Source: Symbiodinium natans (taxonomy: Eukaryota; Sar; Dinophyceae; Suessiales; Symbiodiniaceae). Taken from it: DNA of 11,500 nt. The translations under genes and the position numbers were made by a program. The notes under the pieces were generated by a model. The model was not told where the DNA came from. It made no database searches and saw only the letters and a program-made list of their open reading frames with translations. The DNA is taken from contig CAJNDS010002465.1 of the NCBI GenBank assembly GCA_905221605.1, positions 303,501-315,000 of the forward strand, written 5' to 3'. Positions 1 through 5,308 of the stretch are shown in pieces (position 1 is the first letter of the stretch; each line of letters begins with the position of its first letter).

Positions 1-110
1 TCGCGACACTACCACATCCTTCCCAGGAACTCAGCCCTAAACCCAAAACCCTAAACCCTAAGCTTGGGTCTGAGGTGCATCCTCTTGGAGGGGGGTGCAC
101 CTCATCTCCC
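1..110. repeat. Scattered CCCTAAA patches and a small inverted repeat
   Basis: CCCTAAA-type patches lie at about 34-62. A 9-bp inverted repeat, TGAGGTGCA at 71-79 and TGCACCTCA at 96-104, encloses a purine-rich loop and could form a hairpin. No gene is supported in the first 110 bases. Confidence 0.6.
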
Positions 111-146
111 TCAAGCTGCTTCTCTGCCTTTCAAGTCCCCCTTCTT
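111..146 (-). CDS. Possible terminal exon, lysine-rich (weak)
   Basis: On the minus strand, after an acceptor-like GGGCTAG, twelve codons read KKGDLKGREAA and then TGA. The frame agrees in phase with the minus-strand island at 249-173. However, the intron between them would be only 26 nt, which is too short for most nuclear introns, so the join is doubtful. No family recognised. Confidence 0.2.
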   Translation of the reverse strand, partial: KKGDLKGREAA

Positions 147-172
147 CTAGCCCAAAACCCTAAACCCTAAAC

Positions 173-249
173 CCAAGCAAAGAAGGCTTTTCCCGGGACT
201 GCTACGTAAGCTTGTCCTGAAGCTTGCGGACGAGTTTGCTTCTCATGTT
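173..249 (-). CDS. Possible exon, unknown protein (strand uncertain)
   Basis: A minus-strand acceptor with a pyrimidine-rich lead (TTTTGTTCCCCTGTGCCGCAG) opens a frame containing EKQTRPQASGQAYVAVPGKA. It ends TGG followed directly by GTTTAGGGTTTAGGG, a donor made of telomere repeat. The plus strand of the same island is also open and protein-like (FPGLLRKLVLKLADEFASHV), so the strand is not settled. One of the two is probably coding. Confidence 0.3.
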
Positions 250-309
250 CTGCGGCACAGGGGAACAAAATGGGAAGCTTCCTCCCGGCCTTTCTGCACT
301 TAGGGCCAG

Positions 310-713
310 CTCTTAGAACCCTAAACCCTAAGCCCTAAACCCTAAACCAAAAAAACAGAACAGCTGCTGGATTCAAGGTTTAGGGCTTCAAAGGGGTTTA
401 GAACACTTAACTCAGGCCTTGCACACGCTTATAGGCCCATGGCCCCAAACCCTGAAACCCCATTCAACCCTAAACCCTAGACCCTAAACCCTAAACTCTG
501 ACTTCGAAGACCTGAAACCCTAACTCCAAACGCCCTAATCTCAGGCGTAAAGCCTTCAACCTGACGCCCTTAAAACCCTTAAAGCCTTGAAACCTTAAAC
601 CCTTAAACCCTTAAAACCTCACACCCTTAAAACCCTTACAGCCCTGAAACCTTAAACCCTTAAATCCTTAAAACCTCACACCCTTAAAACCCTTGACGCC
701 CTTGAAGCCTTTA
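310..713. repeat. Degenerate telomere-like DNA
   Basis: CCCTAAA patches (316-352, 465-500) grade into drifted forms such as CCCTTAAA and CCTTAAAACC between about 500 and 713. The phrase 'ccttaaatcc/ccttaaaccc ttaaaacctcacacccttaaaaccctt' occurs about twice (near 590-640 and 645-690), so part of this stretch has duplicated after drifting. No coding frame stands out in these 400 bases. Confidence 0.7.
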
Positions 714-800
714 CCCTAAACCCTAAACCCTAAAACCTAAACCCTAAACCCTAAACCCTAAACCCTAAACCCTAAACCCTAAACCCTAAACCCTAAACCC
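714..800. repeat. CCCTAAA telomere-type array, about 12 units
   Basis: A nearly perfect tandem array of CCCTAAA with one unit changed to AACCTAAA-type near 733. It runs directly into CCCCACAG, which serves as an acceptor for the plus-strand exon that starts at 806, so the array would be the 3' part of an intron. Confidence 0.9.
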
Positions 801-805
801 CACAG

Positions 806-843
806 CCGCAGCAGTCCGGGCCCCCACCGGCTGGCCGTGCGAG
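806..843 (+). CDS. Exon 1 (partial chain) of a plus-strand gene, unknown protein
   Basis: The island follows a telomere array and the acceptor ACCCCACAG, and is closed by the donor CGAG|GTGGTG. In the phase needed by the next exon it encodes RSSPGPHRLAVR, with one base of a split codon at each end. The leftover G joins CT of the next exon to make GCT (Ala). Another frame (PQQSGPPPAGRA) also reads well, so exon extent and frame are tentative. No start codon is visible; it is probably an internal exon. Confidence 0.3.
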
Positions 844-1005
844 GTGGTGGCAGGCCTTTGGTCGGCAAGGCTTAGGGCTTTGGGTTTAGGGTTTAGGGTT
901 TAGGGTTTAGGGTTTAGGGTTTAGGGTTTAGGGTTTAGGGCCTAAACCCTAAACCCTAGACCCTTTAGACCGTAGGCCCTAGACCTTAAACCCGAAACGT
1001 AGCAG
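844..1005 (+). other. Predicted intron containing a telomeric inverted repeat
   Basis: It is bounded by GTGGTG and CGTAGCAG. Inside, eight perfect TTTAGGG units (885-940) meet CCTAAACCCTAAACCCTAGACCC (941-963) head to head with no spacer. The transcript would fold into a short stem with the remaining G-strand units unpaired. Of all the inferred introns, this is the shortest one with repeats of both orientations. Confidence 0.45.
885..963. repeat. Head-to-head TTTAGGG/CCCTAAA inverted repeat
   Basis: Eight TTTAGGG units at 885-940 are followed immediately by about three CCCTAAA units on the same strand. The junction TTTAGGGCCTAAA is a near-perfect palindrome. Its strand switch rules out a simple chromosome-end array. 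Confidence 0.9.
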
Positions 1006-1112
1006 CTGAACATCCGTGCAAGGATGGCGCCAAGTTTGCTCCCAGGGTCTGCGGATGCAAGAACCACGTGAAGCTCACGATGAACACATCACAGGCGGCC
1101 AGGCAGCTTGGG
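1006..1112 (+). CDS. Exon 2 of the plus-strand gene, Cys/Lys-rich segment
   Basis: After acceptor CGTAGCAG the frame starts with two bases (CT) of a split codon, then 35 codons, and ends CTTGGG|GTAGGG in phase 0. The peptide begins EHPCKDGAKFAPRVCGCKNH and continues VKLTMNTSQAARQLG. Three cysteines and two histidines (C-x10-C-x-C-x2-H spacing) could bind metal, but I recognise no zinc-finger family. Composition is clearly protein-like. An open frame continues downstream, but only by reading the GGGTTTATA array. Confidence 0.5.
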
Positions 1113-1113
1113 G

Positions 1114-1316
1114 TAGGGTTTAGGGTTTACAGGGTTTATAGGGTGTATAGGGTTTATAGGGTTTATAGGATTTACAGGGTTTATAGGGTTTATAGGGTTT
1201 ATAGGGTTTATGGGGTTTATAGGGTGTATAGGGTTTGTAGGGTTTATGGGTTTTTACGGGTTTTTCAGGGTTTACAGGGTTTATAGGGTTTATGGGGTTT
1301 ATGGGGTTTCTAGGGG
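1114..1316. repeat. GGGTTTATA nonamer array, left block
   Basis: A tandem array whose unit is GGGTTTATA (9 bp, sometimes GGGTTTACA, GGGTGTATA or GGGTTTATG) starts from two plain TTTAGGG units at about 1116-1129. Because 9 is divisible by 3 it stays open in frame, giving an artificial VYR/GVY repeat on the plus strand and KPY on the minus strand. It lies in the predicted intron 1113-2163. Confidence 0.85.
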
Positions 1317-1684
1317 ATAATATTTGGTTCAATAAATTTTAAAAATTTCATTAGATGATATTGAAAAAACTCAATGGATTTATCTGTTAAAGATAATGAA
1401 GTATTATCTGAAATATTAATGGAATATATTATTTATGGATTACATAAACCATTTAAGTTAAATAATATTTTCATATCACTTAGAATATTCTCTATATTTC
1501 AGAGTTACAGTGATTATTCGAGCTTAAAAAACAAAAAACGAGAAAGATCAATCAATAAAACATTAACATGAAATACTAGAAATTATATATATATATATAT
1601 ACATATTCATCAAAGAAATTTAGTCTATAAAGCTGTAGATGTTGGTCTAATAAATGCTTTATACATAGAAATGTCTAATCCAGA
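1317..1684. other. AT-rich inserted block of unknown origin
   Basis: About 368 bp of strongly AT-rich DNA interrupts the nonamer array, with the same array type on both sides. It contains an (AT)n run at about 1584-1602. A plus-strand frame at 1374-1571 opens MDLSVKDNEVLSEILMEYII and stops at TGA. A different frame at about 1618-1684 reads RNLVYKAVDVGLINALYIEM. An upstream frame reads ISLDDIEKTQWIYLLKIMKY. These look like pieces of AT-rich coding DNA broken by frame changes, as in an organelle or nucleomorph fragment moved to the nucleus. I could not assign any gene. Confidence 0.6.
1374..1571 (+). pseudogene. Possible 65-codon fragment within the AT-rich block
   Basis: ATG to TGA, 65 codons, AT-rich codon use completely unlike the GC-rich exons nearby. 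The N-terminal half (LSVKDNEVLSEILMEYI) looks helical; the C-terminal part is Ser/Lys-rich. If TGA codes for Trp, as in many mitochondria, the frame would run only a few codons further. No homologue recognised. It may be a relic rather than an expressed gene. Confidence 0.25.
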
Positions 1685-2112
1685 GGGTTTATGGGGTTTA
1701 TAGGGTTTATGGGGTTTTTTTAGGGTTTACAGGGTTTATAGGGTTTATAGGGCTTGTAGGGTTTATAGGGTTTACAGGGTTTATAGGGTGTATAGGGTTT
1801 CTAGGGATTATAGGGTTTATAGGGCTTATAGGGTTTATAGGGTTTATAGGGTTTATGGGGTTTATGGGGTTTATGGGTTTTTTTAGGGTTTAGAGGGTTT
1901 ATAGGGTTTATAGGGTTTGTAGGGTAGGGTTTATAGGGTTTATAGGGTTTGTAGGGTTTGTAGGGTTTATAGGGTTTATAGGGTTTATAGGGTTTATGGG
2001 GTTTATGGGGTTTATAGGGTTTAGGGTTTTTAGGGTTTATAGGGTTTATGGGGTTTTTTAGGGTTTATAGGGTTTACAGGGTTTATAGGGTTTATAGGGT
2101 GTTTAGGGTTTA
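1685..2112. repeat. GGGTTTATA nonamer array, right block
   Basis: About 45 units of GGGTTTATA and close variants (TTTATGGGG, TTTGTAGGG, TTTACAGGG, an occasional TTTTTTAGGG). It continues the array at 1114-1316 on the far side of the AT-rich block. Variant units recur in the same order, for example 'tttatggggtttatggggttt', which suggests higher-order duplication. Confidence 0.85.
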
Positions 2113-2163
2113 CGGCTTCGCATGGCTGAGCCCCGAACCCTAAACCCCTAACCTCCAAAACAG

Positions 2164-2256
2164 CAATGCAATCTCGGCCAATACAAATGGAGCAGGCGAT
2201 GTCATCTTCTTTGTCTTCTGCTGCAAGTCACCGATTTAGAAGTCTCGGGCTTTTGG
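2164..2256 (+). CDS. Exon 3 of the plus-strand gene, unknown
   Basis: Acceptor CTCCAAAACAG, 31 codons in phase 0, donor TTTTGG|GTTCTGGGTTTAGG. The frame fixed by the previous exon reads QCNLGQYKWSRRCHLLCLLL then QVTDLEVSGFW. All three plus frames and one minus frame (KTKKMTSPAPFVLAEIALLF) are open here, so the island is likely exonic but strand and frame rest on phase agreement with 1006-1112 and 2461-2556. Confidence 0.35.
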
Positions 2257-2330
2257 GTTCTGGGTTTAGGATTTTAGGGTTTTGGGGGGTATAAGGCTTC
2301 AGGGTTTCAGGGTCTACAGAAATTCACCCC

Positions 2331-2445
2331 AAAACCCTAAACAACCCTAAACAACCCTAAACAACCCTAAACAACCCTAAACAACCCTAAACAACCCTAA
2401 ACAACCCTAAACAACCCTAAACAACCCTAAACCCTAAGCCCTAAA
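2331..2445. repeat. Decamer array AACCCTAAAC, about 10 units
   Basis: The telomere heptamer has here expanded to a 10-bp unit (AACCCTAAAC), repeated ten times almost without error between 2333 and 2432, then returning to CCCTAAG/CCCTAAA. It sits in the predicted intron 2257-2460, close to its acceptor. Confidence 0.9.
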
Positions 2446-2460
2446 CACTTTACGGCTCAG

Positions 2461-2556
2461 AGGCCGCCTAGGGGAAACCCCAAAAGCTGGTGCAACCAAA
2501 GTGCGCGCTGGCTCCACCGGCCTGTGCCAGCGCATGCATCTTATACGAACCTAGAT
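2461..2556 (+). CDS. Exon 4 of the plus-strand gene, unknown
   Basis: Acceptor TTTACGGCTCAG, 32 codons in phase 0, donor CTAGAT|GTTTAGGG, where the telomere unit itself provides the GT. It reads RPPRGNPKSWCNQSARWLHR and then PVPAHASYTNLD. Phase matches exons 3 and 5. Two other frames are open in this GC-rich island, so the call depends on the chain. Confidence 0.4.
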
Positions 2557-2557
2557 G

Positions 2558-2620
2558 TTTAGGGTTTATAGGGTTTAGGGTTTAGGGTTTATAGGGTTTG
2601 GGTTTAGGGTTTAGGGTTGA
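2558..2620. repeat. TTTAGGG/TTTATAGGG patch at a donor site
   Basis: A mix of TTTAGGG and TTTATAGGG units directly after the exon-4 donor, filling nearly all of the predicted 72-nt intron 2557-2628. Confidence 0.75.
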
Positions 2621-2628
2621 GGGCGCAG

Positions 2629-2688
2629 GCTACTATATTATCTGCGAAAGAAGCATCCAACGAACAAAAACCATTCTTCCTTGTCAGG
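2629..2688 (+). CDS. Exon 5 of the plus-strand gene, unknown
   Basis: Acceptor GAGGGCGCAG, 20 codons in phase 0, donor GTCAGG|GTAATA. It reads ATILSAKEASNEQKPFFLVR. Both sites are good matches to the GT-AG consensus. A minus-strand frame overlapping the following 100 bases (CCAEELEAMLQSLGISGTR, about 2805-2715) is also protein-like and is the main alternative for this stretch. Confidence 0.4.
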
Positions 2689-2781
2689 GTAATATCCGGA
2701 TTATCATCTTTTTTGGGGGGTGTTCTGGGTTTCGGGTGCCCGAAATCCCTAGACTCTGGAGCATAGCTTCCAACTCTTCAG

Positions 2782-2862
2782 CACAACATAGTCGACCGCT
2801 GGCCTAGGTCAGAGGATCGGTTTGCTTGCTTTCCTGTCGGTTTTTTAGTTGTTTTCTATTGA
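2782..2862 (+). CDS. Possible last exon of the plus-strand gene
   Basis: Acceptor CAACTCTTCAG with a fair pyrimidine tract, then HNIVDRWPRSEDRFACFPVG followed by FLVVFY and TGA, 26 codons in phase 0. The tail is hydrophobic. A donor inside it (CCTAG|GTCAGA at 2805) would allow further exons instead. After this point the telomeric repeats stop for about 580 bases. Confidence 0.35.
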   Translation, partial: HNIVDRWPRSEDRFACFPVGFLVVFY

Positions 2863-3440
2863 GCTTCTATTGTTTTTTCTATGGATGTAGATGAGACCCG
2901 GTCAAAATTACCGCTTACTTACATTAGTAGAGGGGGGTAGTTCTTGCAGCAAAATGCCGGGGATCGATAGGGGACGCGCTAAAATGATATGGCTATTTGA
3001 TACTTTTGGATAAAAGTGCGCTTGGTGAAAAACATGGACAACGATAGGGGACGCTCTAATTCAAAAACAAGCAAGGCTTAAACAAGTAAGTAATTTCGAC
3101 GCCGACTCAGGTAGGTTTTTCTAGCAAGAGGTCGTTTCCTGGCTGGGGCTGCTCGTGATTCCCTAGGACTCTAATATTCTCGACAACCCTAACTACGCCC
3201 CAGCACCCAGAGTAGCCTTCTTTGAGGCTTCGGTTCCGCTAGAAGCCCCTTTGAACCAAAAAGGGCATGCCTAAGAACCCCGAAAAATTTGTTTCAAGGG
3301 AAATATAGGAAATATATGTTTGTTTGTTCTTTTGGGTCTCGGCAGATTGCCAGCAACCGAAACTCTCTTCTTGGCTCCGAGCCAGTATCAATCACCGAAC
3401 CCTTAGAGCCCGAAAACACGCCAGAAACCGTCCCTCAACC
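2863..3440. other. Unique DNA without a recognised gene
   Basis: Nearly free of telomere motifs. It holds two copies of CGATAGGGGACGC (2965-2977 and 3042-3054), each followed by nCTAA, 77 bp apart. A short plus-strand frame at about 3178-3270 reads NILDNPNYAPAPRVAFFEAS then VPLEAPLNQKGHA and stops. It is preceded by CCCTAG and could be an exon, but nothing joins to it. No other feature seen. Confidence 0.5.
2965..3054. repeat. Direct repeat CGATAGGGGACGC, two copies
   Basis: Copies at 2965-2977 and 3042-3054 share 13 identical bases, then one mismatch and CTAA. They lie in non-telomeric DNA and may be a remnant of a dispersed element or a binding site. Confidence 0.7.
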
Positions 3441-3459
3441 CTAAACCCCAAACCAGAAA

Positions 3460-3537
3460 CCCTAAACCCTAAACCCTAAACCCTAAACCCTAAACCCTAA
3501 ACCCTAAACCCTAAACCCTAAACCCTAAACCCTAAAC
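3460..3537. repeat. CCCTAAA array, 11 units
   Basis: Perfect tandem CCCTAAA. It is one of the cleanest arrays in the window, ending directly at the unique island 3538-3643, which is followed by the opposite-strand array 3647-3738. Confidence 0.95.
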
Positions 3538-3542
3538 TGTCC

Positions 3543-3647
3543 ATGAAAACCCCGCGCCCCTCAACTTTGCACCTGCCCCGTCGAGGGCGGTCGCTGGTGT
3601 GGGACGGTGTGGGGCTGTTGCAAGAGATGCTGCCTTTGGAGGAATAG
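3543..3647 (+). CDS. Small ORF between inverted telomeric arrays
   Basis: ATG to TAG, 34 codons, starting MKTPRPSTLHLPRRGRSLVW and ending LLQEMLPLEE. The frame fills the whole unique island between a CCCTAAA array and a TTTAGGG array. It is Arg-rich in the first half. The minus strand is also open, so it could be an exon on either strand or a short gene. Unknown function. Confidence 0.3.
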   Translation: MKTPRPSTLHLPRRGRSLVWDGVGLLQEMLPLEE

Positions 3648-3738
3648 GGTTTAGGGTTTAGGGTTTGGGGTTTAGGGTTTAGGGTTTAGGGTTTGGGGTT
3701 TGGGGTTTAGGGTTTAGGGTTTAGGGTTTAGGGTTTAG
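3647..3738. repeat. TTTAGGG array with TTTGGGG variants
   Basis: About 13 units, three of them TTTGGGG. It faces the array 3460-3537 across a 110-bp island, so the two could pair. Confidence 0.9.
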
Positions 3739-3825
3739 CGTACCTAACCCTGCGACCCTACACCCTTCGGGATTTGGTGGCGGAAGCTCCCTCCTTGAAA
3801 AGATCATTTGTCTCTCAGAATCTCT
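3739..3825. other. Unique island, coding strand uncertain
   Basis: The plus strand reads SGFGGGSSLLEKIICLSESL in one frame; the minus strand reads VRDSERQMIFSRRELPPPNP. Both are plausible exon peptides, flanked on the left by TTTAGGG and on the right by CCCTAAA. I cannot choose between them. Confidence 0.3.
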
Positions 3826-3827
3826 CA

Positions 3828-3905
3828 CCCTAAACCCTAAACCCTAAGCCCTAAGCCCTAAGCCCTAAGCCCTAAGCCCTAAGCCCTAAACCCTAAACCC
3901 TAAAC
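3828..3905. repeat. CCCTAAA/CCCTAAG array
   Basis: About eleven units, with a homogeneous internal run of six CCCTAAG units (about 3843-3884) flanked by CCCTAAA. This pattern fits local spread of one mutated unit by slippage or gene conversion. Confidence 0.9.
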
Positions 3906-4380
3906 CGCTACAAGCCCCTAAAGCACCCAAAGCCCCTAACGCACCTAAGCCCCCAAAACCTCAAATCCGCATCAAAACCACTGGCACTGAAACCCTAAAC
4001 CTCCAAAGCGCCTAAAGCCCCCAGGCCTCTTGACCCTTGAAACCCCTAAACCCCTAAAACCCCGAAAGGTTAAGAACCCCTTAAAACCCTAAAAAGCCCC
4101 TAAAAAGCCCCTAAAACCCCTAAAACCCCTAAAACCCCTAAAGCCTAAACCCCTTAAAACCCCTAAAAAAGCCCCTAAAACCCCAACCACCTCTGAAGCC
4201 CCCTAAAGCCCCTGAACCCCTAAAAGCCCCTAAAGCGCCTCGAGCCCCTAAAGCTCCTAAACCCCTAAAGCCCGTAAAACCCCTGAACTCCTAAAACCCC
4301 GAAAGCCCTAAACCATCCTAAAGCAGCGGAAGCCCCCGAGACCTCTACACCTCCAAAAAACCCCCGAAAGCCCCTAAAGC
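3906..4380. repeat. Degenerate CCCCTAAA-like low-complexity DNA
   Basis: About 475 bases of octamer-like CCCCTAAA, CCCCTAAAG and CCCCTAAAA with many substitutions, C- and A-rich on the plus strand. Unit length varies between 7 and 10. It looks like an old, drifted telomeric array. No coding signal. Confidence 0.8.
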
Positions 4381-4396
4381 CCCTAAACCCTAAACC

Positions 4397-4467
4397 CTAA
4401 TTTGCTGGGGTCGGCCCCTCGATCTTGCCCATGAACTGATTTTCGACTGTCACCATTCTCCAGGCTC
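4397..4467 (-). CDS. Possible terminal exon of the 5.4-4.4 kb minus gene
   Basis: After acceptor TCTACACATAG the minus strand gives 22 codons including RMVTVENQFMGKIEGPTPAN and then TAG at 4399-4397, just before telomeric DNA. It needs one leftover base from the exon upstream, but the visible donors of 4597-4515 are all phase 0, so this join is unresolved. Other frames of the island are open too (for example from acceptor GTGACAG). A last exon remains the best reading of the peptide. Confidence 0.35.
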
Positions 4468-4483
4468 CTATGTGTAGACCCAG

Positions 4484-4510
4484 GGTTTAGGGTTTAGGGT
4501 TTAGGGCTTA
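4484..4510. repeat. Short TTTAGGG patch
   Basis: Three TTTAGGG units plus TTAGGGC between two inferred minus-strand exons. On the coding strand it is CCCTAAA, close to the predicted acceptor. Confidence 0.8.
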
Positions 4511-4514
4511 GGAC

Positions 4515-4597
4515 CATGACGTAGACCGGCATGTCTGGTTTCTCGGTTCTGGCTGGGACAGCGTGGGGCGCGTCAGCAGCCTGCGGGGGAGACTGCT
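4515..4597 (-). CDS. Exon, Pro/Ala-rich linker, 5.4-4.4 kb minus gene
   Basis: Acceptor CTAAACCGCAG, two bases (AG) completing a split codon, then 27 codons reading QSPPQAADAPHAVPARTEKP then DMPVYVM, donor ATG|GTCCTAAG. The leftover G of the upstream exon plus AG gives GAG (Glu), so phase agrees. Composition suggests a flexible linker. Unknown protein. Confidence 0.5.
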
Positions 4598-4603
4598 CTG
4601 CGG

Positions 4604-4690
4604 TTTAGAGTTTAGGGTTTAGGGTTTAGGGTTTAGGGTTTAGGGCTTAGGGTCTAGGGTTCAGGGTTTCAGGGTTTAGGGTTTACGGTT
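4604..4690. repeat. TTTAGGG array with TTCAGGG/TCTAGGG variants
   Basis: About eleven units, read as CCCTAAA on the minus coding strand. It fills most of the predicted 109-nt intron 4706-4598 and ends at its acceptor. Confidence 0.85.
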
Positions 4691-4706
4691 CTGGCTTCGT
4701 GCGCAC

Positions 4707-4818
4707 CTTTGAAGCGGCCGCGCAGGACTGTCATGGCGCGGTAGCGACCGTCCATCGCTGCGTCGTGGTCGGCTATCGCACGCATCCCTTGCAACTTCCT
4801 CTGGAACCTGGTCTGATG
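4707..4818 (-). CDS. Exon, basic helical segment, 5.4-4.4 kb minus gene
   Basis: Acceptor GGTTTGACCAAG, 37 codons in phase 0 plus one base, donor AAAG|GTGCGC. The peptide reads HQTRFQRKLQGMRAIADHDA and then AMDGRYRAMTVLRGRFK. It is rich in Arg/Lys with heptad-like hydrophobics, so probably helical. A plus-strand frame across the island is also open (MRTFEAAAQDCHGAV) but runs on only by reading telomere repeat as TLNPKPQTLNP. The minus reading is better because it joins in phase on both sides. No family recognised. Confidence 0.55.
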
Positions 4819-4871
4819 CTTGGTCAAACCCTAAACCCTAAACCCCAAACCCTAAACCCTCAACCCTCAAC
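4819..4871 (-). other. Predicted 53-nt intron made almost entirely of telomere repeat
   Basis: On the minus strand it begins GTTGAGGGTTGAGGGTTTAG and ends TTTGACCAAG. Between the two splice sites there is little but TTTAGGG and its variants. It joins two exons that agree in phase. Confidence 0.45.
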
Positions 4872-4931
4872 CTTGTCCTTGTATGCAGTCACCTTGTGCT
4901 CCCAGGAGTCGGCACGGCCAACGAAAAGGAG
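4872..4931 (-). CDS. Exon, 5.4-4.4 kb minus gene, unknown
   Basis: Acceptor GTTCAGGGCAG, 20 codons in phase 0, donor GACAAG|GTTGAGGG. It reads LLFVGRADSWEHKVTAYKDK. The end phase agrees with the next exon (HQTRF...), giving a continuous charged, amphipathic stretch. The fit of both splice sites and the peptide composition make this one of the firmer islands. Confidence 0.5.
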
Positions 4932-4937
4932 CTGCCC

Positions 4938-4995
4938 TGAACCCTAAACCCTAAACACTAAACTAACCCTAAACCCTAAACCCTAGACCCTAAAC
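4938..4995. repeat. CCCTAAA patch
   Basis: Two to three CCCTAAA units, CACTAAACTAA, then five more units with one CCCTAGA. It separates the islands 4872-4931 and 4998-5108. Confidence 0.85.
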
Positions 4996-4997
4996 TG

Positions 4998-5108
4998 TCA
5001 ACTGGCGGAGGCTTGCGACCTGGCATCAGTACGCCAAGGCTCCGACGTCTCGGGGGGCGGGGCCACTGGCGAATCAGCGCTGAAGGCTCTGAGTTTGGTC
5101 AACGTTCT
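4998..5108 (-). CDS. Possible exon (strand uncertain)
   Basis: On the minus strand, after CTAAACTGAG, a frame of 36 codons begins RTLTKLRAFSADSPVAPPPE and ends at TGA at 5000-4998. A donor at CCA|GTGGCC would keep phase 0 into 4931. The plus strand is equally open and protein-like (LAEACDLASVRQGSDVSGGG then ATGESALKALSLVNVLSV). The unique island is very likely exonic, but its strand is undecided. Confidence 0.3.
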   Translation of the reverse strand, partial: RTLTKLRAFSADSPVAPPPETSEPWRTDARSQASAS

Positions 5109-5112
5109 CTCA

Positions 5113-5163
5113 GTTTAGGGTTTAGAGTTTAGGGTTTAGGGTTCAGGGTTTAGGGTTTGGGGA
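5113..5163. repeat. TTTAGGG patch
   Basis: Seven units with TTTAGAG, TTCAGGG and TTTGGGG variants, directly adjoining the island 4998-5108. Confidence 0.85.
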
Positions 5164-5181
5164 ACCCTGCCGACCCCCAAC

Positions 5182-5236
5182 CCGAAACACCAAAGCAACA
5201 GCAGATGTCAAAGCCATCAGACACTGCTTCGCATGT
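5182..5236 (-). CDS. Possible exon, hydrophobic helix
   Basis: Acceptor TCTAGGGTCAG, one base completing a split codon, then 18 codons HAKQCLMALTSAVALVFR, donor CGG|GTTGGGG. Phase agrees with 5390-5292 upstream (GG+A = Gly) and with phase 0 downstream. The plus strand (PETPKQQQMSKPSDTASH) is a credible rival. Confidence 0.35.
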
Positions 5237-5253
5237 CTGACCCTAGATTCGAT

Positions 5254-5308
5254 CATCAGATCCCCTTAACCTTAAGCCCTAAACCCTAAACCCTAGAGCA
5301 TCAGATCC
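5254..5308. mobile_element. Telomeric patch flanked by a 10-bp direct repeat
   Basis: CATCAGATCC occurs at 5254-5263 and again at 5299-5308. Between the copies lie 35 bases consisting of drifted and perfect CCCTAAA units. This is the layout of a short insertion with target-site duplication. On the minus strand it lies at the donor side of exon 5390-5292, so the inserted GTTTAGGG would provide the 5' splice site. Confidence 0.45.

Noticed and set aside
111-249. Firm two-exon gene at the left end
   Set aside because: The implied intron is 26 nt and the opposite strand is equally open; kept only as weak candidates.
1106-1112. Assigning the Cys/His exon 1006-1112 to a known zinc-finger class
   Set aside because: Spacing does not match any family I can name with confidence.
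1068-1286. Plus-strand 72-codon ORF
   Set aside because: Only its first 15 codons are exon 1006-1112; the rest is the GGGTTTATA array read as VYR.
1120-1332. Minus-strand ORF rich in KPY
   Set aside because: Pure translation of the nonamer array; no unique sequence.
2331-2445. CRISPR array
   Set aside because: Regular 10-bp units have no spacers, and the context is eukaryotic.
4699-4947. Plus-strand 82-codon ORF
   Set aside because: Passes through telomeric DNA (TLNPKPQTLNPQP). The minus strand of both unique parts gives better peptides that join in phase.
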